Shown one piece after another: positions 40,551-48,062 of a stretch of DNA of 64,000 nt; the first letter of the stretch is position 1, and each line of letters opens with the position of its first letter. Origin of the DNA: Sporosarcina ureilytica (lineage in GTDB: Bacteria; Bacillota; Bacilli; Bacillales_A; Planococcaceae). The notes below the pieces were generated by a model that worked only from the letters and a program-made list of their open reading frames with translations, was not told the origin of the DNA and did no database searches. The DNA lies in NCBI RefSeq assembly GCF_001753205.1, contig NZ_CP017560.1, positions 806,001 to 870,000 of the forward strand, read 5' to 3'. Position numbers and translations under genes: made by a program.

Positions 40551-40575
40551 ATTAAAGAGTTGTTGAGTCTTTAAT
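40551..40575 (-). promoter_or_regulatory. Inverted repeat, likely Rrf2 operator
   Basis: ATTAAAGAGTTGTTGAGTCTTTAAT: 8-bp arms ATTAAAGA / TCTTTAAT around a 9-nt centre, 26 nt upstream of the Rrf2 start, with TATAAT-like sequence between. Fits autorepression. Confidence 0.6.
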
Positions 40576-40815
40576 TAAATGTAGAATAACATGTTCACAA
40601 AAATAAAGCCAACCATTCTACTAGAATGATAATTAAGGTGAGGGATTGAATCTATAATTATTTCCACCTACCTATTAAATAACTTCCGTCAAGTCCAGTG
40701 AGGATGTTTTTTAACCAAGTTAATTGTTTACAAAAGTATGCTGGGAGCCAAAATTGCACTATCCCATTTAAAAAAATAAACGTTCATTTGGAAATACAAA
40801 TTCAAAGTAAAACTG
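40576..40815. other. Intergenic region between Rrf2 and ArsR operons
   Basis: The whole gap between the two divergent genes is 40525-40889 and holds the Rrf2 operator at one end and the ArsR promoter at the other. The middle is AT-rich without an ORF, hairpin or repeat I can support. Confidence 0.5.
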
Positions 40816-40864
40816 TTGACTGGACACTATAAGGTGTCGTATGATTATGACACTAAATGGTGTC
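40816..40864 (+). promoter_or_regulatory. ArsR-operon promoter with twin operators
   Basis: TTGACT (40816-40821), 18-nt spacer, TATGAT (40840-40845). Two 16-bp palindromic sites, GACACTATAAGGTGTC (40823-40838) inside the spacer and GACACTAAATGGTGTC (40849-40864) just after the -10, share GACACTA-n-GGTGTC and lie 26 bp apart start to start. Binding to both would block RNA polymerase. Confidence 0.75.
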
Positions 40865-40889
40865 CGATTCAAGAGAGGAGGGGTTGGCT

Positions 40890-41210
40890 TTGAATAGCAC
40901 TGTCCAAAAGCGTGACGTATATATTGCGATTGCTGATCCTACAAGACGTAAATTAATCCATTTGTTGGCGGAATCGGAAGAGTTGCCTCTATATGAATTA
41001 ACGCCTCACTTTGAAATTGGCCGAACCGCAGTATCTAAACATTTGGCCATTTTAAGAGAAGCTGATTTAGTAACGAATCGCAAAGTAGGCAGGGAAACAA
41101 GGTATCAACTAAATGCAGCGCCCTTACAGGAAGTGAAAGATTGGTTATCGTTTTATGAAAAGTTTTGGAATGAAAGGGCAGCAATACTTAAGAACATATT
41201 GGAGGAATAA
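40890..41210 (+). CDS. ArsR-family winged-helix repressor
   Basis: Small repressor: IADPTRRKLIHLLAE, ELTPHFEIGRTAVSKHLAILREADLV (recognition helix) and VGRETRYQLN wing. No CxC or other metal-site cysteines are visible, so the signal is unlikely to be a metal bound in the classic way. 106 aa. TTG start with GAGGAGGGG upstream. Followed after 3 nt by an AHSA1-domain gene, a common pairing for this SdpR/PadR-like subgroup. Confidence 0.88.
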   Translation: MNSTVQKRDVYIAIADPTRRKLIHLLAESEELPLYELTPHFEIGRTAVSKHLAILREADLVTNRKVGRETRYQLNAAPLQEVKDWLSFYEKFWNERAAILKNILEE

Positions 41211-41213
41211 ATA

Positions 41214-41603
41214 ATGGCAGAATTAAATTTAGATTTTCAATTTAAGAGTCCCATTCATAAAGTATGGGGAGCATTAACAAATTCGGAGACACTTGCTCAA
41301 TGGGTAATGGAGAATAATTTTAAACCAATTGTCGGCTACAAATGTCAATTTCGAAATGAAGCAATTGGCTTAGTTGTAGATAGTGAAGTATTAGTCGTGG
41401 ACGAGCCTAATAAGTTATCTTACACATGGGTGGGCGGTCCAATCGACACGATTGTTACTTGGACTTTAAGAGAAGAAGGAGAAACAACACACTTACATCT
41501 TCAACACTCGGGATTCGAGAAAGAAAATCAAGCATTCAATGGTGCAAAATATGGTTGGGCAAGTATGGCAGAACAATTAAGAAAAGTGTTACAGGAAGAT
41601 TAA
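41214..41603 (+). CDS. AHSA1/SRPBCC-domain protein
   Basis: START-like hydrophobic-ligand-binding fold, AHSA1 family. Contains SPIHKVWGALTNSETLAQWV (11-30), DEPNKLSYTW and LHLQHSGF. 129 aa. Function unknown; in several Bacillales an ArsR repressor and an AHSA1 protein form a pair. Starts 3 nt after the arsR stop. Confidence 0.85.
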   Translation: MAELNLDFQFKSPIHKVWGALTNSETLAQWVMENNFKPIVGYKCQFRNEAIGLVVDSEVLVVDEPNKLSYTWVGGPIDTIVTWTLREEGETTHLHLQHSGFEKENQAFNGAKYGWASMAEQLRKVLQED

Positions 41604-41616
41604 GGGAGAAAATGAA

Positions 41617-42324
41617 ATGAGTTTTTTAAAAGATATATTCTCGATATTTAAGAAAAGTGATCTTGCATTGATTACAAAATATAAAGAAGCGGATGATATT
41701 TATACTTTTTTATTCAAGAAGGATAACGATTTAAACTGGAAAGCAGGCCAGCATGGTTTATTTACCATCACGCATAGAAAGATAAAGAACGGTATTCGGC
41801 CATTCACTGTAGCTTCTTCGCCAAATGAGGATGTCATTAGGATAACAACGAAAATTAATGATCATCCAAGTGAATTTAAGAAAGCGTTATTAGAATTAGA
41901 GGAAGGCATGACAATTAAAATGAGTGGTCCTGTGGGATCATTTTATTTGAAAGATAAGAATCCATCGCTCTTAATTGCAGGCGGTATTGGCATTACGCCA
42001 TTTCGGGCAATGGTTAAGCAAATAGAAGAAGAGAGAAATGATTCAAATCGCCAACTAAAGTTACTCTATTTAGATAGTGAAAATGTGCATATCTATAAAG
42101 AGGAACTAGATGAAGTCGTTCATAATAACGCTATGGAAATCACTTACCTAACATCGAGGGATGAATTGTATAAAGAAATAGATCAATTCGTTTCGTTATA
42201 TGCAGATGGTGGAAAATACTTTGTAGCCGGTTCAAAGGCGATGGTTGATTCCATTAGCAGACATTTGAAAGAGAATGCTATTTCAAGACGAAATATTAAG
42301 AAGGATTCTTTTATGGGCTATTGA
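41617..42324 (+). CDS. Ferredoxin-NADP-reductase-like flavin oxidoreductase
   Basis: FAD- and NAD(P)-binding reductase of the FNR superfamily. FAD motif RPFTVASSP near 64-72 (RxYS-like), NAD(P) motif IAGGIGITPFRAM near 117-129, and a C-terminal FMGY. 235 aa, without a fused ferredoxin or globin domain, so an external electron partner is needed. Shares the ArsR operon. Substrate unknown. Confidence 0.85.
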   Translation: MSFLKDIFSIFKKSDLALITKYKEADDIYTFLFKKDNDLNWKAGQHGLFTITHRKIKNGIRPFTVASSPNEDVIRITTKINDHPSEFKKALLELEEGMTIKMSGPVGSFYLKDKNPSLLIAGGIGITPFRAMVKQIEEERNDSNRQLKLLYLDSENVHIYKEELDEVVHNNAMEITYLTSRDELYKEIDQFVSLYADGGKYFVAGSKAMVDSISRHLKENAISRRNIKKDSFMGY

Positions 42325-42373
42325 ATGATTGGACACACGTAAAATCGAACCAACTGCTCTTCTTGCGGTTTTT

Positions 42374-42402
42374 GGCCGAGTGTTAGCGCACTCGGTTTTT
42401 TA
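42374..42402 (+). terminator. Terminator of the ArsR operon
   Basis: CCGAGTG-TTAG-CGCACTCGG with T6. Confidence 0.92.
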
Positions 42403-42936
42403 TTTGCGTGTTATTATAATTTCCCGTTCATTTTGCATGATTGCTGAAACAGAATACGAATAACCTTACTGTCCCCTCTCTTTTAAAAAAATGCTCATTG
42501 AAAAACTATTCTGTAAAGCGTATATTTAGAGTACCGAAGTAATTTCAGAGAGAAGTTGGGGATGTATGCGAAATTGGTTGGTCGACTGGAAGCAGAAAGT
42601 GAATTCATTCAATCCAAACGTCAAATTATTTATGTTAGCAAATGTACTCATTCAAACGGGGATGGGTGTTTTTATTGTCATGTATAATTTGTATATTAAA
42701 GAGCTTGGGATGCCGGAAACGATTAATGGGAAAGTAATCTCCATGACGGCACTTGCCACAGCAATTATGTTAATTCCAGCCGGTTTTTTGAGTGATAAAT
42801 TTGGTCGTAAGTGGCTGATTGTCGGTGGTGCAGTATTTGGGGGAATGACACTATTTTATAGAAGCCTGGTGATTGCTGAAACACCAATGGTTTATGCAGC
42901 TTTTTTGACAGGGCTTTTTATGGCGTTTGTGCAGGT

Positions 42937-42939
42937 TTC
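42937..42939. repeat. Target-site duplication TTC, left
   Basis: TTC left of the IS, repeated at 44415-44417. Three-base duplication is usual for this IS group. Confidence 0.8.
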
Positions 42940-42969
42940 GGTAGTGACCCCTAAAAGTTAGAGTTTTTA

Positions 42970-43833
42970 TTATGCAGCTGTTTGGCTGGTTTGAGTTCGG
43001 TATTGTATTGGACTTAAACCGGCCAATTTTACTTTTATTCGTTCGTTATTGTAGTAATCAATATACTGTTCTATTTTTTGTTTAAGCTTATGATAAGACA
43101 ATAATTCTTCACCGTAATAAATTTCTTGCTTTAAAATCCCGAAGAAATTTTCCATTACAGCGTTATCAGCACAGGTTGCTTTTCTAGACATACTTTGGAA
43201 GACTTTATTTTTCTTTAATGTCTTAATCCATTTTTGATGTTGATAATGCCAACCTTGATCGGAATGTATTGTTGTTCGATATTCAGCTTCAGTTTTAATG
43301 ACTCTTACTGCTTCTTTTAATGGTTCCAGTACTAAATCCAATGTAGGTCTCTTGGAGATTCCGAAAGAAATAATTTCTCCGTTATATAAATCTAAAATAG
43401 GGTTTAGATACAGTTTTTCGTCGTCTAGACACTTAAATTCAGTGACATCGGTTACTAATTTTTGCAGGCGGATTGACGTGTTAAATCTACGGTTCAAGCG
43501 ATTTTTGGCTACTTTCCCAACAGTACCTTTGTATGAATTGTATCGTGACTTACGAGTGAATTTCACACATTTTAACCCTAAATCGCCCATGATTCGTTGA
43601 ACTTTTTTATGATTAATCAAATATCCTTGATTTCTTAATGCTAAATGAATGCGACGATATCCATATTTGCCTTCATGTTTTTGGAAAAGATCAAGAATAA
43701 CCTCTTTCAATTCTTCGTCTGGGTCTGCTTGCTTCAATTGTTGGATTTGATAGTGATAGGTTGCCTCTGGAATACCGACTACCAATAATACATCTTTTAA
43801 TTTGAACCCTTCTTCTTTGAGTTCGAATGCCAT
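42970..43833 (-). CDS. IS3-family transposase OrfB (DDE domain)
   Basis: Catalytic part of the transposase. HTH_21 region YGYRRIHLALRNQGYLINHKKVQRIM near 55-80, then the rve core with Asp in VTDVTEF, Asp in HSDQGW and Glu in MENFFG; exactly 35 residues separate the last two (D35E). 287 aa. Lies in the -1 frame relative to OrfA with 37 nt of overlap, so OrfAB is probably made by frameshifting, although the overlap lacks a textbook A6G slip site. Confidence 0.93.
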   Translation of the reverse strand: MAFELKEEGFKLKDVLLVVGIPEATYHYQIQQLKQADPDEELKEVILDLFQKHEGKYGYRRIHLALRNQGYLINHKKVQRIMGDLGLKCVKFTRKSRYNSYKGTVGKVAKNRLNRRFNTSIRLQKLVTDVTEFKCLDDEKLYLNPILDLYNGEIISFGISKRPTLDLVLEPLKEAVRVIKTEAEYRTTIHSDQGWHYQHQKWIKTLKKNKVFQSMSRKATCADNAVMENFFGILKQEIYYGEELLSYHKLKQKIEQYIDYYNNERIKVKLAGLSPIQYRTQTSQTAA

Positions 43834-44360
43834 TGCTGCTTGTGCTTTTCTAGGAAGGCATTCGGATTCTCCTGAAAAGCGTCTAACTTTTTTAAGTATG
43901 CAATTTCTAAGCGAAGAAGTTCATTTTCACGTTCTAGTTGTTCTTCACGAGACATTTTCTCCTCTGTTTTCACTGGTTTCGCTTTTTTATCTTTAGACAT
44001 AGTAGGACACCCTTTCGATTTAGGTTTAAGCCCTTCTACACCTTCTTTTAGAAAAGTTCTTTTCCAGTTCGCAATCAAAGATGGATTATTCATGTTAAAT
44101 TCAATTGCTGTATCTTGGTATGAAGCGCCTGTTCGTTTTATAAAGTGTAATACATCCAACTTAAATTGAACAGAGTAAACCTTCTTAGAACGTTTTCTAC
44201 GTAATCCATCTTCACCAAATGCTTTATATGCTTGAACCCAACTTTCAATTGGCGATTTACTTGGAATACCATATTTTCGCGCCAGTAATCTATATCCTAA
44301 AGTACCTTCAAGATATTCTCTCACCACTTTAAATTTAAACTCTAAACTATATTTAGCCAT
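43797..44360 (-). CDS. IS3-family transposase OrfA (helix-turn-helix)
   Basis: DNA-binding subunit. Two helix-turn-helix modules (about 2-50 with YRLLARKYGIPS and 60-115 with YQDTAIEFNMNNPSLIANWKRTF) followed by a leucine-zipper-like coiled coil (SREEQLERENELLRLEIAYLKKL). 187 aa. ATG 44360; the upstream GGGGTG sits in the terminal hairpin of the element. Confidence 0.92.
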   Translation of the reverse strand: MAKYSLEFKFKVVREYLEGTLGYRLLARKYGIPSKSPIESWVQAYKAFGEDGLRRKRSKKVYSVQFKLDVLHFIKRTGASYQDTAIEFNMNNPSLIANWKRTFLKEGVEGLKPKSKGCPTMSKDKKAKPVKTEEKMSREEQLERENELLRLEIAYLKKLDAFQENPNAFLEKHKQQWHSNSKKKGSN

Positions 44361-44369
44361 ATAAAAACA

Positions 44370-44405
44370 CCCCAAAAGTTAGTTTTTTAACTCTAACTTT
44401 TGGGG
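44370..44405. repeat. Subterminal inverted repeat at the IS right end
   Basis: CCCCAAAAGTTAG / CTAACTTTTGGGG, a 13-bp hairpin just inside the right terminus, upstream of OrfA. Such a hairpin in read-through RNA would hide the OrfA SD and protect against transposase made from outside promoters. Confidence 0.7.
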
Positions 44406-45305
44406 TGCAGCACCTTCAGGGGTTCCTTTTTTAGCTGAAAACTCAACTGCGAAAGAACGGGTTCACATGTTTAGTATGCATTTTGCTTTAATGACAATTG
44501 CCAATGTCATTGGGAGTTTGCTTGGTGGTGTCATTGCTGATGTGCTTCAAGTCGTGTTTGTTATGCCAGCAGAAGTGGCAATTCGTTGGTCGTTATTAAC
44601 AGGCGCGGTTGTATTCACAATCGGTTTGTTACCGTTGTTTAAGTTACGAACGACGGTTCCACAAATCGAACCAAATCATCGGGAATCCTATAAACCATCA
44701 TCGGATAGTCCAAATGATAACTTGAAACGAAATCTAATTCTAATTTTTCATTTTTCATTTGCAAGTTTATTAATCGGTTTCGGTTCGGGGCTCGTCATCC
44801 CTTATTTAAATTTATATTTTGCTAATCGCTTTGATTCGTCAAATGCATTTATTGGGCTCATTTTATCACTAGGTTCCGCAATGACAGCCGTGGCCATGCT
44901 AATTGGTCCGTTGTTAGTGAAGCGAATCGGAAAAGTGCGTGCACTCATTGTGTTTCAATTTTTATCGATTCCTTTTTTAATGTTAACTGCGTATACGACT
45001 TCACTTACGCTTGCGTCCATTGGCTTCTTAATTCGCCAAGCGTTAATGAATGCCGGTAACCCGATTCAAAGTGCAGTCGCCATGGAAGTTGTGGCGGATA
45101 AATATAAAGGACTTGCCAACTCAGTAAACCAAACAGTTTTCCAACTAGGATGGGCTACCATGGGTCCCGTTGCGGCGGGACTTGTGATGACTTTTGGTTC
45201 GTATTGGGGATACGCTTATACGTTTTCGATTACCGCGTGTTTATATGTATGTTCATCAACGTATTATTACTTTGTTTTCGGCAAGCGGAAGTTGGCGGAA
45301 GAATA

Positions 45306-45335
45306 AAAGCAGACGAGGGGAATCGTCTGCTTTAT
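45306..45335. terminator. Hairpin between the MFS gene and a convergent small gene
   Basis: AAAGCAGACGA / TCGTCTGCTTT, serving both strands. Confidence 0.85.
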
Positions 45336-45481
45336 TTGTTTTGCGGCTGTGTTTCTTTCCACGCATTTTGTTCGTTTGGTATTCGATTTCTGTCGGTTAA
45401 CGTGTTTTCAGTTACTTGTTCTTGTTTTTCTAGTTCTTTTTTATTTAGAAACTTATCAGTTGGCGATTTTTTGTTTGTCAT
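45332..45481 (-). CDS. Small charged 49-aa protein, unknown
   Basis: ATG at 45481 with GAGGAGGG 8 nt upstream. Very hydrophilic (MTNKKSPTDKFLNKKELEKQ...), rich in Lys, Glu, Gln and Asn, no cysteines or membrane helix. I do not recognise a family. Good SD and a shared terminator support it as a gene. Confidence 0.65.
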   Translation of the reverse strand: MTNKKSPTDKFLNKKELEKQEQVTENTLTDRNRIPNEQNAWKETQPQNK

Positions 45482-45547
45482 GGCAAACCCTCCTCTTAAA
45501 TGAAGAGGATGCCCATATTTAGTTGATTCAATCGTTTATTATAGAGC

Positions 45548-45667
45548 TTACTTTCGTTTTCCTAAATAGAGAAAGAGTACGATGATAACCAGGATAATAC
45601 CCGCAATCATTAAAAAATGAGAATCAAAAATAAAAAAGTAGGAATCCTTCGTTTCATATGTACTCAT
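45548..45667 (-). CDS. Small 39-aa single-helix membrane protein
   Basis: ATG at 45667 with AGGAGA about 8 nt upstream. Polar start (MSTYETKDSYFFIFD), one membrane helix (about 19-36) and a basic end LGKRK. No family recognised. Same strand as the yheE-like gene, 48 nt before it ends. Confidence 0.6.
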   Translation of the reverse strand: MSTYETKDSYFFIFDSHFLMIAGIILVIIVLFLYLGKRK

Positions 45668-45714
45668 GAAAATCATCTCCTATTGAAGTTCATTTTTTAG
45701 TGAACCCCTCGCGC

Positions 45715-45918
45715 TCATTCATACACATGAAATGTCATTAATTCATGAATCATCTTTTGGACATTATCCTCTTCAGGTGGTGTCTCGCCTATCCAGTTAA
45801 TTTGCCCGTCTGGTAAATATTCACCTGCGTATCTACTGTTTTTAAAGAAAAATGAAAATGTCCAACCAGGTAATTGCGTATTTTCAAACATAGATTTGTA
45901 TTGAAAATGTTGTAGCAT
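45715..45918 (-). CDS. yheE: YheE-family small protein
   Basis: 67-aa conserved Bacillales protein of unknown function. The pattern HFQYKSMFENTQLPGWTFSFF (first 25 residues) and the end MIHELMTFHVYE match my recollection of B. subtilis YheE, which is in the same neighbourhood. ATG with GAAAGGGG upstream. Confidence 0.85.
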   Translation of the reverse strand: MLQHFQYKSMFENTQLPGWTFSFFFKNSRYAGEYLPDGQINWIGETPPEEDNVQKMIHELMTFHVYE

Positions 45919-45992
45919 ATTTTATTTCCCCTTTCATATGGTGTAGGTCTTTCGCATAACTTTAGAATAAAGACATGCGAGAGGGTGCTCAA

Positions 45993-46382
45993 TTGTTTAT
46001 AAATCAATTAAAACAGTCCATAGAGGACGAATTCAAAGCGTTTCATTACTATAAATCGATGTACAAATTAACTGATGATCCACTTTGGAAGGCTTTTATT
46101 GAACATGTCTATGAAGATGAAAAAAGTCATTACGAAATGTTTCAACAACTCCATTATATGCTGACGGGGTCATTTGTTCAAAATCCGAAGAAACGTTTAC
46201 CTTGTTATGTATTAAAAGACGGTGCAAAACAAGCACTTCTTGATAAACTAGACAGTATTGAAACGTACAAGATTATGTTGTTGACCGTTCCGATTCAACA
46301 AGCGTATAACCCAGTATTCATTGCCATGCATGATGAAATGGAACATGCAACTCGCTTTTCGACAATGTATAACGCATTGTAA
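45993..46382 (+). CDS. Ferritin-like domain protein
   Basis: Four-helix ferritin/rubrerythrin-like protein. Putative di-metal ligands: E in SIEDEFKAFHYY, EDEKSHYEMF (ExxH) and DEMEHATRF (ExxH). No rubredoxin domain. 129 aa. TTG 45993 is well spaced from GAGGGTG; ATG 45975 would precede that SD. The role could be iron or peroxide handling; not proven. Divergent from yheE. Confidence 0.75.
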   Translation: MFINQLKQSIEDEFKAFHYYKSMYKLTDDPLWKAFIEHVYEDEKSHYEMFQQLHYMLTGSFVQNPKKRLPCYVLKDGAKQALLDKLDSIETYKIMLLTVPIQQAYNPVFIAMHDEMEHATRFSTMYNAL

Positions 46383-46456
46383 TGTGCACCAAGTTTTTCC
46401 GTTCGACACTGTTCTGTTATAATTGGAACGAAACGACACGGAAAAAGGTGAAGCGA

Positions 46457-47605
46457 TTGAACTTTTTATGGACATTGTTATTTATGGCATTTATTGGTGC
46501 ACTTATTGGCGGTTTTACGAACCATTTGGCCATTAAAATGCTGTTCCGGCCACATGAAGCGAAATATATCGGTTCGTGGCGTATTCCTTTTACACCAGGG
46601 TTAATTCCGAAACGGCGGGATGAACTTGCGAGACAATTAGGGAAAACAGTTACGAACTATTTATTAACGCCTGAAACATTTAAGAAAAAATTATTTACAC
46701 CTGATATGGAAAAGAAGACGGAGAATTTCCTTCAAGAGAAATTAGAAACGTATATTTTTGAATCTGACCGAACAATCCAAGATTGGTTCGAACTCGCAGG
46801 TGCTACGAATATCGCGGATAAAGCTGAGCAGAAAGCATTGTCGGTACTAAATGAACAGCTTGAAGCTGTTCGTACAAGGTTAACGACGGGTACTGTTGAA
46901 GAAGTGCTTCCGGAGGCGTGGCTTTTAGAAGCGGAGAAGAAAATCCCACAAGTGACAACGTATATTTTGCAGCAAGCCGATGGGTATTTTCAATCTTCTG
47001 AAGGAAGGGCGATGTTGCAAAAGCTAATCGATGATTTCCTTGCATCGAAAGGGACACTCGGAAGTATGGTGAATATGTTTTTCGGTGAGTCCGATAAATT
47101 GGTCAGCAAAGTGCAGAGAGAAGCGTTGAAGTTTATTGCGGCGCCAGGCACGTTCACGATGCTGAATACGATAATTGTAAATGAGTGGGCAAAACTGCAG
47201 AAACGTCCTATTGAAGAACTACTAACGGATTTTGATTGGGAAGGCTTGTTTAATTCCGTAACAGAGTATGCGAGAAGAGAAATGGCATTGAAAGCACGAT
47301 TGCAACAACCATTATCCGCATATTGGCCAAACGGGGCGAACTGGACAGCTGTCAATTTGACGCCAACATTAACAAGGTTTGCGTTTGACCAAGCGGAATT
47401 ACAATTGGAAAAGTCTTTACGTAAGTTAAAAATAGATGATATGGTTAGAGAACAGGTCGATTCATTCCCAGTAGAAGTACTAGAAGATTTAGTACTCGGC
47501 ATTTCAAGAAGAGAGTTTAAAATGATTACCGTACTTGGTGCAGTGCTCGGGGGAGCGATTGGAATCGTACAAGGCCTAATCGTTTTTGTAACGAACTTAT
47601 CTTAG
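46457..47605 (+). CDS. yheB: DUF445 membrane protein YheB
   Basis: Conserved protein with an N-terminal membrane helix (FMAFIGALIGGFTNHLAIKMLFRPHEA) and a C-terminal one (VLGAVLGGAIGIVQGLIVFVT) bracketing a large soluble helical part. IPFTPGLIPKRRDELARQLGKTV (about 45-67) is the DUF445 signature. In B. subtilis YheB is sporulation-associated; function unknown. Start TTG 46457 with AAAAAGGTG upstream. 382 aa. Followed 13 nt later by yheA. Confidence 0.92.
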   Translation: MNFLWTLLFMAFIGALIGGFTNHLAIKMLFRPHEAKYIGSWRIPFTPGLIPKRRDELARQLGKTVTNYLLTPETFKKKLFTPDMEKKTENFLQEKLETYIFESDRTIQDWFELAGATNIADKAEQKALSVLNEQLEAVRTRLTTGTVEEVLPEAWLLEAEKKIPQVTTYILQQADGYFQSSEGRAMLQKLIDDFLASKGTLGSMVNMFFGESDKLVSKVQREALKFIAAPGTFTMLNTIIVNEWAKLQKRPIEELLTDFDWEGLFNSVTEYARREMALKARLQQPLSAYWPNGANWTAVNLTPTLTRFAFDQAELQLEKSLRKLKIDDMVREQVDSFPVEVLEDLVLGISRREFKMITVLGAVLGGAIGIVQGLIVFVTNLS

Positions 47606-47618
47606 GAGGAACTACAAA

Positions 47619-47966
47619 ATGACAGTAAATATTTACGACGATTTAAACCGACTAGAAGCGACATTTAGAAAAACTGCTGAATTTGCTGAAGTAAAAGAAG
47701 CAGTAGACGTTGTAGCGGCTGATGAAGAAGCGCTAGCAATGTTTAAAAACTTCCGTGAAGTTCAAATGAAAATGCAAGAAAAACAAATGCAAGGTGAAGA
47801 AATTAGCGGCGATGAGTTAGAGCACGCACAAAAAGTTGCGCAACTTGCACAAGGCAATGAAAAAATTATGAACATGCTTCAAGCAGAAATGAAACTAAGC
47901 GGACTTCTTGAAGAAGTAAACCGTGTACTTATGAAACCTGTTCAAGAGTTTTATGAGAAGCTATAA
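47619..47966 (+). CDS. yheA: YheA, YlbF/YmcA-family protein
   Basis: 115-aa helical protein related to YlbF and YmcA (RicF/RicA), partners of RNase Y in B. subtilis; YheA itself has no firm role. Highly charged with long amphipathic helices (FKNFREVQMKMQEKQMQGEEI). ATG with TTAGGAGGA 9 nt upstream. Cotranscribed with yheB; terminator follows. Confidence 0.93.
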   Translation: MTVNIYDDLNRLEATFRKTAEFAEVKEAVDVVAADEEALAMFKNFREVQMKMQEKQMQGEEISGDELEHAQKVAQLAQGNEKIMNMLQAEMKLSGLLEEVNRVLMKPVQEFYEKL

Positions 47967-47975
47967 TAGTTAACT

Positions 47976-48000
47976 AAAACCGGCACTTGCCGGTTTTTTA
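47976..48000 (+). terminator. Terminator of yheBA
   Basis: AAAACCGGC-ACTT-GCCGGTTTTTT. Confidence 0.95.
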
Positions 48001-48062
48001 TTGTTTTTTTGTAGAGGGTATTTGTATAATGTTTGAGACTACAACGTTGAAGGTTGGTAAAT

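Larger units (their letters stand above)
42940..44414 (-). mobile_element. IS3-family (IS150-like) insertion sequence, 1475 bp
   Basis: Complete element: imperfect terminal repeats (left GGTAGTGACCCCTAAAAG..., right, reversed, GGTGCTGCACCCCAAAAG..., sharing AAAAGTTAGAGTT), two overlapping reverse-strand ORFs (HTH OrfA and DDE OrfB), and a TTC duplication on both sides. Both ORFs are intact, so the element may still move. Boundaries come from restoring the host frame and may shift by a base or two. Confidence 0.9.
42566..45306 (+). pseudogene. MFS transporter gene disrupted by an IS3-family element
   Basis: N-terminal part 42566-42939 and C-terminal part 44418-45306 belong to one 12-helix major-facilitator protein (SDKFGRK loop motif after helix 2; VPFLAENSTAKERVHMFS after helix 4). 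Deleting the IS plus one TTC target copy gives 1263 nt, exactly 421 codons, reading QVSGVPFLAENS across the joint. As it stands the first part ends at a TAG just inside the IS (131 aa) and cannot transport. Start ATG with GTTGGGG upstream. Substrate unknown. Confidence 0.93.

Noticed and set aside
42566..42961. The 131-aa MFS N-terminal frame as a separate small gene
   Set aside because: Its last residues are IS sequence; it is the broken front half of the MFS gene.
44467..45306. The 279-aa MFS C-terminal frame as an independent transporter
   Set aside because: The homologous frame continues upstream to 44418 at the IS boundary; the ATG at 44467 is internal and has no SD.
45789..46007. Reverse 72-codon frame overlapping yheE
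   Set aside because: Overlaps the well-supported yheE frame and the start of the ferritin-like gene; no SD.
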